The position numbers and the translations under genes are program-made. The notes below the pieces were generated by a model. That model was not told the DNA's origin. It saw only the letters and a program-made list of their open reading frames with translations, and did no database searches. Below are positions 45,153 to 55,551 of a stretch of DNA of 64,000 nt, one piece after another. Every line of letters begins with the position of its first letter. The first letter of the stretch is position 1. Source of the DNA: Bidens hawaiensis (Eukaryota > Streptophyta > Magnoliopsida > Asterales > Asteraceae); the NCBI GenBank assembly GCA_021521415.1, contig JAIQDT010006431.1, forward strand, positions 1 through 64,000, read 5' to 3'.

Positions 45153-48124
45153 TTAAGCTTCAGTTTCTTGTGCATACTTCTTCTGTTGCTCTTTCCAGTT
45201 TGATCCTGCATGTATGTCATAGGCAAAGCAAATCCTAATGACATTTCTATACGTTAATGCTTGCTCTCTGTCTTCGGGGGCATAAAGAATCTCTGTCTTG
45301 TATAGTGTATAGACATCCTCCCGTGACAAGTTTGTGAGCCACATAGGATCAAATATGCGAATTGTGCTCCAATTTCCATTGTCGTTGAGCACGATAACTG
45401 CTTCATGCAGTCTTCCATCATAGTACCAATGCCTGAATGCTTTGTAGAAGTCCTGCTTAATCTTTCTTAGAGGAATCTTCTTCATCGTGAGTGGTGGCAT
45501 GTACTTCAAGATAATCATTGGCCTGTTGGTGATCGGATCGATCTCCTTTTTACTTGTATATCTCTTTGGCCTCTGTGGAGTGATCATCTTCCATTTTGAG
45601 TTGTATTCCTTTCGCAATACACTCTGATAGTACGTGGCAAATGGAGATGAACTGGCGTAAAGCATATCAAGATAGTTCAGACGGTTTAGATCATAAGTAG
45701 GAAGAGTCTTCAAGTCAGTGATACGTTGAAAGTACTCAACCCCTTTTTCTCTCTTGATAGCAATGCAATTAAGATCCTTCAGACACGCCCAAGCAATAAT
45801 CTCTCCTGAAGTTCTACGACCCTTCATCTTATAAGACGTTGTGTGAGGAATGGTCGGCTTTGCTTGTCGTCTGGACCTTATCTTCTCAAGAATAGCGTTG
45901 AAAGCTTTCTTGCATTCTTCTGTTTTCTCAACGAATTCGGCTTGATCTGCTTCAGAAGGCTGTTTCATTGTGTTTGACCTTTTGTCAGCCTTCTTCTGTA
46001 TTTCCTCCTCGGTTACATTTTGGAAGAAACTTGCAGAGTTAGGAAGATTGTCAGTTTGAGACGTGTAGTATTCTGGATATTCTTCCTGTGTCAAGTCTTC
46101 CATTTCAACTTCATCAAATTGAGAGGGATCAGCGGCCGTAGATGATGTTGAGTCAGGCGTAGCAGCCGAAGAAGATGTTTGTTCTGTTGAAGGCAAAGCC
46201 AGATACTTGCCTGTTTCTTCATTGTATAGCTCAAACATTTGTTCCAGTTCTTCTTCTGTGAAATTGTGTGAAATTTCACCTTCTTCCAAGTCTCCACTTG
46301 CGAAGTTTTGCTGCTCATATGGATTGTCCAGTAAAAACGTGAAATATTCCGCTGCTGTTTTTGATTGCAGCGGTTGGACATTAAACGGATCAGCATCACC
46401 TGGTTGATTAAAAACCACAATGTAACACAAATTTTAAATAAACATATGTAATATCATAAACATGAAATACAATACCATTACATATGAAACTAAGTTTACA
46501 CACAAATCATTAATTAAAAAGATTTAACATTTAAGTCGTCACTACATTCACTCAAATTCCTCTTAAATACCTTCACCTCCATCATCAGAAGAGTCCAGTT
46601 CGTCTGTGTCCACATCGACATTGGTTGGACCTTCCAGACGAAGAACATCTCCTTTCAGCTCGGTCACTTTTGCTTCAAGGCTTAGATTTGACTCTTTCAG
46701 CTTGTTGATCGAAGATCCTTGTTCAGCGACAGTAGCATTTAGCTGACTGTTTTCAAGCCTGAGCATTTCGTTCTCAGCTTGAAGTTTAGCAATCTGCTCA
46801 TCTCTGAGTCGATTCTGTTCTTCTTGCTCTGTCTTGAACAATAACATCTTCATCATAGCCTTGTGAAGATCAGCAATTTCAGATGCAACCTTTTGAGGTA
46901 TAGACATTTCCGGTTGAGGTTGAGGAGTAGGTTGTGGTGCTGACTGCGGTGTTGGTGGCTGTGCTGGTTGAGCAGGAGGGGCAGCAGAAGTCCCAACTGA
47001 TGGTACCATTGAAGGACGTGGTTGATCGGAAAATAAACTCCGATACTTTCTTGTAACCTTCTTCTTCTGCCTCTTTGCAGGCCTTTCTTCAGTCGCATCT
47101 ATCTCAGCCGGTTGTTTCTCGGCTCTAACTTCTTCACCAGCCTCCAGATCCTCAACATTTAAATACCAATCAGCCTGTTTTTCCTCTTCTGTCCTTGTGT
47201 CTTCCGGGGCCGCCACCTCCTCAGTGTCAGAATCGTCGCTGGATTCCTGATACGGTAAATTCTCGACGTCTGAATCACTGGCAGCATTTCTCCACTTCCT
47301 CTTCGGAGGGGCCCTGTAGGACGGATTGACTATATGCCCGAAGCATCGTTTGAGTGGTGGCCTGGTGGGACGTTCTTTGTAGGATTTGAGACGGTTGAGA
47401 GTCTCATTCTTCATGTGGTCCAGTTTCACCACATCACCTTCATTTTCTTTCAGTAGACCCGGTGCTTGAGTATCAACTATCATCTGAACGAACCTCGGGT
47501 ACTGAAGAAACTTCTCGCTCTTCCCTTGTTTCAACGTGATGTTTTCCACCATATGACCAAACGTCATTTGAGAGAAGTTGTAGGGGCGGTTCATCACTAG
47601 AGCAGCTACGGTGAACTGCATGCTTTCCCTCAGCTTGTCAAAGCTAGTTCGTTGAGGCCCCAAGCAATGCATCACCACGTGTGCCAGATACTTGAATTCG
47701 GGGCACAGGTTGGCTTTGTGAAGCAGACCGGCATTGAGATCGCCGTCATACTTCATTCTTGCGAAACATCCTCTAGTTGCCGCAGGATGTAATGATGTAG
47801 GGTCTGATTCTAAGTCTACAAAGCCGCAGACTTCTCGGATTACCTGGGCAGATATTACGATGGCATGCCCTCTGACCGTGGAGCGAATAACCGACGGCAC
47901 GACTGTTTTGTCGTGCGTGGCATTCCTCCAGAACTCTTGTTGAATTGACATTATAGGCTCAACGATCCTCGAGATAGGTCCAGAAATCCTTGACCTCTTC
48001 AGAAATTTGATAACTGTTGCAAAATCCTTCCCGTGGCTAGACTTTTCGTCCAGGAAAGCCACGATATTGTGCTTGATAGACGTTTTGAATGGAGCAACCA
48101 CTTCTGCAACTTCAGCCATTGAAT
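45153..48124 (-). CDS. Accessory gene of Copia-1 (two open segments, probably spliced into about 931 aa)
   Basis: Segment 1 (48119-46571, ATG at 48119) and segment 2 (46399-45153) are separated by 171 bp with consensus GT (46570) and AG (46400) borders. Removing it keeps the frame through a split Gly codon (…GGEG then DADPFN). Segment 1: a helical domain, about residues 40-215, including EFKYLAHVVMHCL and FLQYPRFVQMIVD; then basic RPPLKRC and RAPPKRKWR; acidic 280-340; an NLS-like KRQKKKVTRKYR; Pro/Gln-rich 375-405; a coiled coil about 410-500; an acidic end. Segment 2: acidic/helical, then a C-terminal domain with RRTSGEIIAWACLKDLNCIA and RIFDPMWLTNLSREDVYTLY. The NLS suggests a nuclear role. 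No known enzyme motif. It resembles the decayed gene in Copia-2. Confidence 0.72.
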
Positions 48125-48490
48125 CTGTAAACTTAAACGTGTTAGAACGAACAGATATCGAAACGACTGAATGCGTTTAAAATTTTCAAATTTTCTGGAC
48201 TAGTTCGATCGAACGAGCAACACATTCGATCGGGTGAGCTATTCATTCGATCGAATGAGATCTGGTTCGATAACAGACAATCGAATGAGATAGATCTTAT
48301 CATTTACTTCTGATTCGATCGAACTACTAATCGAATAAGTCACATTCGATCGAATAAGGAACTCGTTCGATCGAATAGACTGATTCGACTCATTCAAGCA
48401 GAAGCCCGGAAATGAAGAACACCCGAACCCGGAAAACCAAAACGACCAAAAACCCGATCAAAACACGGTTAAAAACAAGTAAAACTTACA
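48125..48490 (-). other. Probable 5'-UTR intron of the accessory gene, with CGATCG palindromes
   Basis: A donor AT|GTAAGT (48489) and an acceptor TTTACAG (48125), five bases before the ATG, bound a 365-bp intron. It contains several ATTCGATCGAAT-type words between about 48203 and 48385. Confidence 0.55.
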
Positions 48491-48812
48491 TTTTTGTAAT
48501 CTACGTGAAAAACTGAATAAAGTGATCGGATCAAAAAGAGGGTTTGAGAAAAACAAGTTTGAGAGAGAAAATCCGTAATATTTTTCGAATAATTCTGTCC
48601 GATCGAATAAGTTTGAATATTTATACTGTTTTTGGACTTATTCGATCGAATGGACTTGTTCGTTTGGATCATTCGATCGAATGAGATTCTATTCGATCGA
48701 ATGAGTCTCTTCACAACTGTTCGCATTCTCTCACACACTGATTCGATCGAAACTGTCCATTCGATCGAGTTATTCAATCGAATAGCAACCTATTCGATCG
48801 AATGAGGGAAAA
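48491..48812 (-). promoter_or_regulatory. Putative internal promoter of the accessory gene
   Basis: A minus-strand TATA box (AGTATAAATATTC, 48614-48626) is preceded in sense by a cluster of TTCGATCGAA palindromes (about 48648-48807) and followed by a pyrimidine-containing leader to the 48489 splice donor. The order palindromes-TATA-leader repeats that of the LTR of the same element (44698 to 44602). Confidence 0.6.
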
Positions 48813-48824
48813 CATTTGAAAAAT

Positions 48825-48826
<2 letters not shown>

Positions 48827-48862
<36 letters not shown>
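48827..48862 (-). repeat. 36-nt A run in sense (T on the plus strand)
   Basis: An uninterrupted homopolymer upstream of the internal promoter. A second one, 33 nt, lies at 49368-49400. In the element's sense both are poly(A) and lie between pol and the accessory gene. Confidence 0.95.
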
Positions 48863-48867
<5 letters not shown>

Positions 48868-49364
48868 CTTATTTCCCGTCCATCGATCGTGATGCCTTTG
48901 AACCTGCACGAAAACATAAACTTTTGACACTTGGTTAGTTTTCTTAGACATTTTCCAATCCTGAGAGCTTCGTTCCTCCAGAACATATAGATCATAATAC
49001 ATTAGTAACAAATGGAAAAATATCAGGCTCAAACATCTTTGGGTTTTCTTGTCACTTCATTCTTTCTTTCATGCACAGCCTGTTGCACAGATGAACATTT
49101 AGCAACTTGCATGAAGTTTTCTTTCATTCCTACACACTGGATAAACATTTAGTAGGAACAGACAGGGATCAGACTACCTGTCACGATGATTTCTCATCGA
49201 TTCTCAAACAAACAGAAATAGATAAAATGAAAAATAAATAGAAATAAGATCTTTTTGGTTTTTATCAAAATATTTACAGGGAGGGACAGGGATCAGACTA
49301 CCTGTCACGATGATTTCTCATCAACATTAAAGCAGAATAAAATTAAAAAAAATTAATTCAGAAT

Positions 49365-49403
<39 letters not shown>

Positions 49404-50354
49404 GTTACATAGACTTCAGAGTAGTAAACAATTGCAAGTCCCGAATCTGGATCACTGCAGTTTCTTCACACACTATCTTTACGGGAATCAGAACACTTAT
49501 GGGCTCGTGTATGACTGGGTAATCGCTTTTCTGCCTATCATTCGGAAAGATATATATGAAGACATACAAAACTCTTAAGGAGTTTCCACGTAAAATCGAG
49601 TAGATTTAGTTTGTATCACATCTACTTTTACGCACCATAAAAAGCTACCATGACACACAATGACCGTTCTAAAGCCTTTTAAGCCTAATAACTTCACTAG
49701 TTAAGCACACAGAATCAGTGTATCTATCATTTTCCAAGGTTGGATCAATTTCTCATTTTCTGAATATATATGAATGTCTTTTAAAAAAAATAACGTTTAA
49801 ATTATTTCGCCCCGATCAAGTCAAAGTCTTCAGGTAAACGGCTATCCTGAAGATCCAATGGATCAACTGGACCGACCACATACGAGTATGTGTCCTTCTT
49901 AACTAAGTATAACCGACTATTTTTCAGCGAAAGAATAAAAACCCATCAAAACCCGCCCCGATCACTTTCAGTCATCTGGTTAATGGCTATCCTCATAATC
50001 TACTAGTAGAAGTAAGGACCAAAACACATCCGAAAATGTGTCCATCAAACTGAGGTAACCGACATAATTTTAAGCGATAGTGATGTATAAAAATTTAATA
50101 TAAGAAAAATGAAAATAAGCTGTACAGAAATAACAAATCTTTTTGATGTTTCAGTATGATAGCGTCTGTGTACTATCACCTTTCTTGTAACAAGATCAAC
50201 TTCTCAAAATTTTGAAATTTTTTTAATGTTTTTGGGTTTTTGTATTTGATATTGTTTTTGGTTTTTCTTGAAACCTTTCTCCCCCTAGAATTTATAAAAA
50301 ACAAAATCTTTTTGGATTTTTCAAATTTTTAAGAAAAGAAAAAATGAAAACAAT
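48863..50354 (-). other. Spacer between pol and the accessory gene of Copia-1
   Basis: No open frame. It has two copies of a 39-bp unit GACAGGGATCAGACTACCTG plus TCACGATGATTTCTCATC (49161-49199 and 49285-49323), each able to form a GACAGG/CCTGTC hairpin. It also has a 33-nt T run (49368-49400) and a diverged tandem duplication containing GGCTATCCT and CCGATCA words (49808-49935 and 49953-50080). Confidence 0.7.
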
Positions 50355-52202
50355 TTAAATGATATCTTCAGGAACATCATCTGATATACGTTTAACGCCG
50401 TTGATCTCTAGTAAATATAAAAACCATGGTTTATCAAATGCTTTAGTGAAGAGATCAGCGCGTTGTTCCTGAGTGGGGATTTTTATCACATCGATTAACT
50501 TCTTTTCGTAGCAGTCACGAAGGAAGTGATATCGAATTTCGATGTGCTTCGTTTTGCTAAAATGGACCGGATTTTTGGTAATTGAAATTGCAGCAGAATT
50601 ATCAATATATATGGGAGTAGTAGAACATTCAATACCGTAGTCACGCATTTGTTGCTGAATCCAAATAACTTGAGAACAGCAACTGGCAGCCGCAATATAT
50701 TCCGCCTCAGCTGTTGAAGTGGAGACTGACGTCTGCTTTTTGCATTGCCACGTTACTAAACGGCTTCCAAAGAACTGACATCCTGCTGTTGTTGATTTGT
50801 AATCGAGTTTACAACCACCATAATCCGAATCACTATACGCATGAAGATCGAAGTTGTCATCATAAGGATACCAAAGACCCCAATCTGGAGTACCCTTCAG
50901 ATAACGCAAAATTCTTTTGACTGCAATCAGATGGGAGACCTTCGGCTTTGACTGGTAACGTGCACAGAGACACGTAGCAAACATTATGTCTGGCCGAGAA
51001 GCAGTCAGGTACATTAGAGATCCGATGATCCCTCTATAGTGAGTTGGATTGATCAATTCACCCTTCTCGTCAGGATTAATCCCGTGATTAACCTCTAAAG
51101 GAGTTCCCTGTGAAGAAGAACTCAACATCTCAAACCGTTTCAAGATGTCATTGACGTATTTTGTCTGGTGAATGAAGATACCGGAATCTTTTTGATCAAC
51201 TTGAAGTCCTAAGAAGAACTTCATCTCACCCATGGAGCTCATTTCAAATTTTTCTTTCATCACTTGTTCGAACTCCTTACAAAGTGTTTTATTCGTGGAC
51301 CCGAAGATGATGTCGTCCACGTACACTTGTACCATAATTAGATCTCCTTCTTTTTCTTTTGAGAATAGCGTGCAGTCAATGGTTCCCCTTCTAAACCCGT
51401 TGTTCAGAAGGTGTTTGGATAGTTCTTTATACCAAGCTCTCGGGGCTTGGTGAAGACCGTACAAAGCCTTGTTGAGCAGATAGGCTTTGTCCTTGTGATA
51501 TGGGTCTTCAAAACCTGGAGGTTGTGCCACATATACGGTCTCTTCGATGTGACCGTACAAAAAGGCACTCTTGACGTCCATCTGATATACTTTGAATTTC
51601 TTGAAAGATGCATACGCCAAGAACATCCGGATTGCCTCCAAACGAGCAACCGGAGCATATACCTCATTGTAGTCTAGGCCTTCAATTTGCCTAAACCCTT
51701 GGACCACCAGGCGGGCTTTGTTGCGAACAATCACTCCACGATCGTCACGTTTACATTTTAGTACCCACTTAGTGCCAATTTTCTTCTGTCCTTTGGGGAG
51801 ATCCACCAGCTTCCACACACCAAGTCTTTTAAACTGCAATAATTCCTCTTGCATGGCTGAGACCCAATTGGGATCTTTCAGCGCATCGGTGGTGCTGTGT
51901 GGTTCTTCTTGTGCTAAGAAGCATTCATGGGCATTAAGAGCAACTGATCCTGACTCCATCATTTCTGTGTAGAGACCAAAATTCAGCTGTCGACGAGTTT
52001 TGACACCCTGTTGAATGTCCCCTATAATGTTGTCTTGTGGATGATCACGTTCAGTCCTAACAACCGGATTGTCAGGAACGACAACATTTTGTTCCAAGTT
52101 AGTTAAGTTTGGCTCAGGAACTGTTATCATAGTACCCCCTGGATTTGACATTTTGGGGTGTAGTTTGTCTAGGAGGGTGTTTTGGGAAATTATGTTTTTC
52201 AT
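50355..52202 (-). CDS. pol: Reverse transcriptase-RNase H of Copia-1 (615 aa)
   Basis: Copies element RNA into DNA in the particle. RVT_2 domain: NWVSAMQEELLQFKRLGVW, IGTKWVLKCKRDDRGVIVR, ARLVVQGFRQIEGLDY, MDVKSAFLYG and the catalytic VYVDDIIFGSTN. The RNase H region has AYSDSDYGGC, STAEAEYIAAASC and YIDNSAAISITKN, with the acidic residues in place, and ends LFTKAFDKPWF. The open frame is uninterrupted. It overlaps the end of gag in another frame; protease and integrase, which should precede it, are missing, so it cannot integrate by itself. The ATG at 52202 lies in the gag overlap, so frameshifting or internal initiation would be needed. Confidence 0.9.
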   Translation of the reverse strand: MKNIISQNTLLDKLHPKMSNPGGTMITVPEPNLTNLEQNVVVPDNPVVRTERDHPQDNIIGDIQQGVKTRRQLNFGLYTEMMESGSVALNAHECFLAQEEPHSTTDALKDPNWVSAMQEELLQFKRLGVWKLVDLPKGQKKIGTKWVLKCKRDDRGVIVRNKARLVVQGFRQIEGLDYNEVYAPVARLEAIRMFLAYASFKKFKVYQMDVKSAFLYGHIEETVYVAQPPGFEDPYHKDKAYLLNKALYGLHQAPRAWYKELSKHLLNNGFRRGTIDCTLFSKEKEGDLIMVQVYVDDIIFGSTNKTLCKEFEQVMKEKFEMSSMGEMKFFLGLQVDQKDSGIFIHQTKYVNDILKRFEMLSSSSQGTPLEVNHGINPDEKGELINPTHYRGIIGSLMYLTASRPDIMFATCLCARYQSKPKVSHLIAVKRILRYLKGTPDWGLWYPYDDNFDLHAYSDSDYGGCKLDYKSTTAGCQFFGSRLVTWQCKKQTSVSTSTAEAEYIAAASCCSQVIWIQQQMRDYGIECSTTPIYIDNSAAISITKNPVHFSKTKHIEIRYHFLRDCYEKKLIDVIKIPTQEQRADLFTKAFDKPWFLYLLEINGVKRISDDVPEDII

Positions 52203-54705
52203 TAACGTTACCCTCCTTTACAAACTGGGTACTATGTTCCACATAGACTTTCTCAGATTTAGGATTAAACTTTTTCTTCTGAGAATTTCTTGTTGTTGTT
52301 GCCTTTGACTTAGATGGTGGTGGGCCCGACTTAGTTGTGGAACCTAAGTCTGTGACAACAACATTTTGTTTGGACTCAGGAGCCAGGTCAATGACTTCTT
52401 TTCCCTTAGACTTAGAAATTTGGTTTGTGTCCTCGGGTATATAATCATTTGATTCATCATCCGGCACAGCTCCTGGTGTGCTTGCAAATTGATTCAGGAT
52501 CGGGGGTGGGACATAGTTATATCCCACGCCTTTTTCCTTTTTGCCTCGGAACTCGGGAATGATGTGTTCTAATAAATAAGATGAATTTGAGTAACTTTTT
52601 AATTTGAAATTCAATGATTCAAAATCAGCTTTCAAGTTTTCCAATTCTTTTTTCAAAACATTATTCTTATTTATGTGAAAATTGATAGAATCTTGTTGAT
52701 TCAGAACACATATTTCAAGTTCCTTGTTCTGACGCTTAAGGCTATCAATCTTTTCTTTAAAAGCAGACTCTTTCTGCTTCCAAGCCTTATTCTGTGCAAG
52801 CGCGTCAGTCAGTTCCATTAAAGATCTTGAGGCTGCTTGTTTGTAAGCCTCGAGATCTTCAATTCTCTCTTTTAGAGATTGAATTTCTTGTTCATACAAT
52901 TCACATTTTAAACATTTAACATTTTCTGGTTTGGGAGTTGATGGGTTAGAACTTACCTTGGCATTTGATGTCTCTGCCATGAATGCAAAGCAAAGATTCC
53001 CAGCTTTTTCCAGAAACGATGCAGAAGTTGCTTTAGACTCTACTTCGTTGACTTCTTCAACTTTAGCAGCCTCTGCGGGAATTGTCGAACATGGAGATAT
53101 TTGAGGAACATTTGACTCTTTATCGTGATCCTCCTTAATCTCCAAAGATACCACTTCAACCTCAGGTTCTTCTTCATGGACTTCAGCAGCTGGTTCATCG
53201 ACAATATATTCTTCATTGGTCGAGGAAACAACAGACTCGGTTTCAGAGTTTCCATCTACTATTGTGACATCAGCCATGTTGATGCTGAAGTTCCATGTCT
53301 CGCCTTCATCCCCTTGAACTGCAAGAGCAGTTTCATTGTTGATGTTGACGTTGTTTGCTGCGGTTAGATTTTGAGGGACCAGTTGTCTCTCAAGGTTGAC
53401 AGTTGCAGCAGCTTCAGCAGGAGTGGATGATGATGAAGTGGTTCGGAAGGGATATTGGTGACCTTCCCTTCTTGGCTTCGAACACTCCTTGGCAAAGTGA
53501 CCAAGTTCGCCACAGTTGTAGCATTTTACTTTGTTTTTATCAAAGCCGAACTTGGATTTGTTGTTTATTGAGAGGGCCTGACCTGTTTTCTTCGTCCACT
53601 TTCTGGCCCTTCGGAACGCACTGCCAAGAGCCCACATAATGTCTATGCGTTCCATATCATCTTCGTCAAGCTGTTCATAGTCATCACTGTCCAGATGACT
53701 ATTTCCTAGCTTACCCGCCACCATTAAACTGTAGGACTCAATTATCGTGCCTAGAGTTGCCATGTGTTCTTTGGCAACCTCCACTGTTACTGTTCCCAAG
53801 CCTTCAGTATTCAACGTTGCTTTCTCCGTTGACTTGGGTCCGGAGTTAGTACTTGAATTTCCAGAAGTTGATGATGGGACGGAAGATCTCGTTTCAGTCC
53901 CCTTTGATTGATTTGACGTTGAGGAGACAAAAGCGGTCTTCATCGGAGCATGATCAGTTGAATCTGACATAGGAGGTTTTGACATGTAGAGTGATTTGTC
54001 AGAAGTTGATCTCGGTTTTCTGGAGGAGGCTCTTAGTTCAGCCTCTTCTTGTCTGATTTCTTTAATAAAATCAGACAGGAGAATCGTCTCCAGCTGATGA
54101 CTTCTTCTCATTACTGTCAGGAAGGTGTTCCAGCTGGTTGGAAGTCCTTGAGCAAGACATCTAACCTTTTCAGTCCCTGTTGTTTTGACATTATAGGACT
54201 TGAGTTCTGACATTAGATGATAGAATCTCGACAGTAACGATTCAATGTCTTCTCCCGATTCTGGACCAAACAAATCAAATTCACGCTTGAGCTCCCGTGC
54301 GTGAATTTCTCTAAGTGAGTCAGATCCTTCACATCGTTCAACCAGTGCGTTCCAAAGAGTTGACGCTGTTGTAAACTGGTTAAACTGATGGAAGAGATCG
54401 CTTGAAAGTGCTTGTGACAGTAACGAGAAGGCTTTCTTCTCAGCATCAAAGGCTATCCTTTGATCTTCAGACAGCCTAAAGTAACTCAAAGTCTCACCAT
54501 CATCATTTGTCGGATGCACCCAAGTTGTCTGAACAGCTTCCCAAAGTCCAGGATTCACACCTGTTATATGAATTTGAAATCTTGTCTTCCAGGTTGTAAA
54601 ATCGTTTAAAGTCATTAGCTTTGGTGGCTTGTTATAGCTTCCCGATTCAGAATCACTTTCGAGAATCGATTGAATCCTCTTGTTGGTACTCGAACTTGCA
54701 GCCAT
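52114..54705 (-). CDS. gag: Gag of Copia-1 (863 aa, intact)
   Basis: Capsid and RNA-binding protein. Residues about 30-230 form a UBN2/Gag-type domain: TTWKTRFQIHITGVNPGLWE, LWNALVERCEGSDSLREI and RFYHLMSELKSYNVKTTG. A CX2CX4HX4C zinc knuckle CYNCGELGHFAKEC lies near residue 395. Acidic and Ser-rich segments follow. A long coiled coil spans about 610-730 (LYEQEIQSLKERIEDLEAY, EKIDSLKRQNKELEI). The C-terminus is basic and Ser/Lys-rich. The ATG follows a purine-rich AAGAAACAAAG. Large size with a C-terminal coiled coil is characteristic of SIRE-type elements. After the C-terminus protease sequence would be expected but the RT frame follows. Confidence 0.93.
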   Translation of the reverse strand: MAASSSTNKRIQSILESDSESGSYNKPPKLMTLNDFTTWKTRFQIHITGVNPGLWEAVQTTWVHPTNDDGETLSYFRLSEDQRIAFDAEKKAFSLLSQALSSDLFHQFNQFTTASTLWNALVERCEGSDSLREIHARELKREFDLFGPESGEDIESLLSRFYHLMSELKSYNVKTTGTEKVRCLAQGLPTSWNTFLTVMRRSHQLETILLSDFIKEIRQEEAELRASSRKPRSTSDKSLYMSKPPMSDSTDHAPMKTAFVSSTSNQSKGTETRSSVPSSTSGNSSTNSGPKSTEKATLNTEGLGTVTVEVAKEHMATLGTIIESYSLMVAGKLGNSHLDSDDYEQLDEDDMERIDIMWALGSAFRRARKWTKKTGQALSINNKSKFGFDKNKVKCYNCGELGHFAKECSKPRREGHQYPFRTTSSSSTPAEAAATVNLERQLVPQNLTAANNVNINNETALAVQGDEGETWNFSINMADVTIVDGNSETESVVSSTNEEYIVDEPAAEVHEEEPEVEVVSLEIKEDHDKESNVPQISPCSTIPAEAAKVEEVNEVESKATSASFLEKAGNLCFAFMAETSNAKVSSNPSTPKPENVKCLKCELYEQEIQSLKERIEDLEAYKQAASRSLMELTDALAQNKAWKQKESAFKEKIDSLKRQNKELEICVLNQQDSINFHINKNNVLKKELENLKADFESLNFKLKSYSNSSYLLEHIIPEFRGKKEKGVGYNYVPPPILNQFASTPGAVPDDESNDYIPEDTNQISKSKGKEVIDLAPESKQNVVVTDLGSTTKSGPPPSKSKATTTRNSQKKKFNPKSEKVYVEHSTQFVKEGNVNEKHNFPKHPPRQTTPQNVKSRGYYDNSS

Positions 54706-54734
54706 CTTTGTTTCTTTGCTTTAACGTTGAACTG

Positions 54735-55150
54735 TTGATCGAATGGGTTTGATTCGATCGGATGAGTGACCTATTCGATCGAATGTGTTCTGGTTCGATC
54801 GAATGTCTCTCTGAAATACAGATCTGATCTTCTGAAAGTTATTCGATCGAATGTGAATCTGGTTCGATCGAATGGGTTGAGAGGTTCGATCGAAAGAGTT
54901 TCTGGTTCAATCGAACGGGTTCTGACAGTCGAATAAGACAAAGATCGAATCGGCGGATCGAAAAAAAAAACTTATTCGATCGAATGGTGACTAATTCGAT
55001 CGAATGAACAAATCTGGTTCGATCGAATGAACTAGGCGTAATTCTCGGCGGGAAAAAACTGATTCGGTCAAAGTTTAAACTTGTTCGATCGAATAGGAAG
55101 GCTATTCGATCGAATGAGTTCCAAAAATAGACTGGTTCGATCGAAATTTC
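54735..55150 (-). repeat. TTCGATCGAA palindrome array in the gag leader
   Basis: More than ten words of the form ATTCGATCGAAT or GGTTCGATCGAA, at irregular spacing, between the PBS and the gag start. The same words occur in both LTRs and around the accessory-gene promoter. Confidence 0.9.
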
Positions 55151-55535
55151 TGGAAATTCTAAAATTAGAAGATTTTGACGGATTTTCGAATTTTGAATCA
55201 AAAACACGAATTTTGAAAGATCAAGAGGCAAATTAAGATCGAAATATGACTTTTAACACAAAAACAACTTAAGACCAACCAAAAAACGGATCAAAACCAC
55301 CAAAAATACGAAGAACACGAAGAACGCGAAGAACGTTCTTGACGAAACTCGAACTTTTAACACACAATTCTAAGATCAAAACACCAAAATATGACAATTT
55401 TAACAGTTTTTGACAAGAACACGACGAACACCAAGATCAAAAACACCAAAAATTCGAAATTTTCCGGCAAAAATTACGATTTTCGCAAGAAAAACACGAA
55501 TTTCACCACGAATCTAACGTGAATCAAGAACCAAA

Positions 55536-55548
55536 GGCTCTGATACCA
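55536..55548 (-). promoter_or_regulatory. Primer binding site of Copia-1, tRNA-iMet type
   Basis: Minus strand TGGTATCAGAGCC, three bases from the 5' LTR. Confidence 0.92.
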
Positions 55549-55551
55549 CTT

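Noticed and set aside
54839..55231. A leader peptide gene upstream of Copia-1 gag
   Set aside because: The frame is kept open by repeats of FDR/SIE codons from the palindrome array, with no motif and no good start context.
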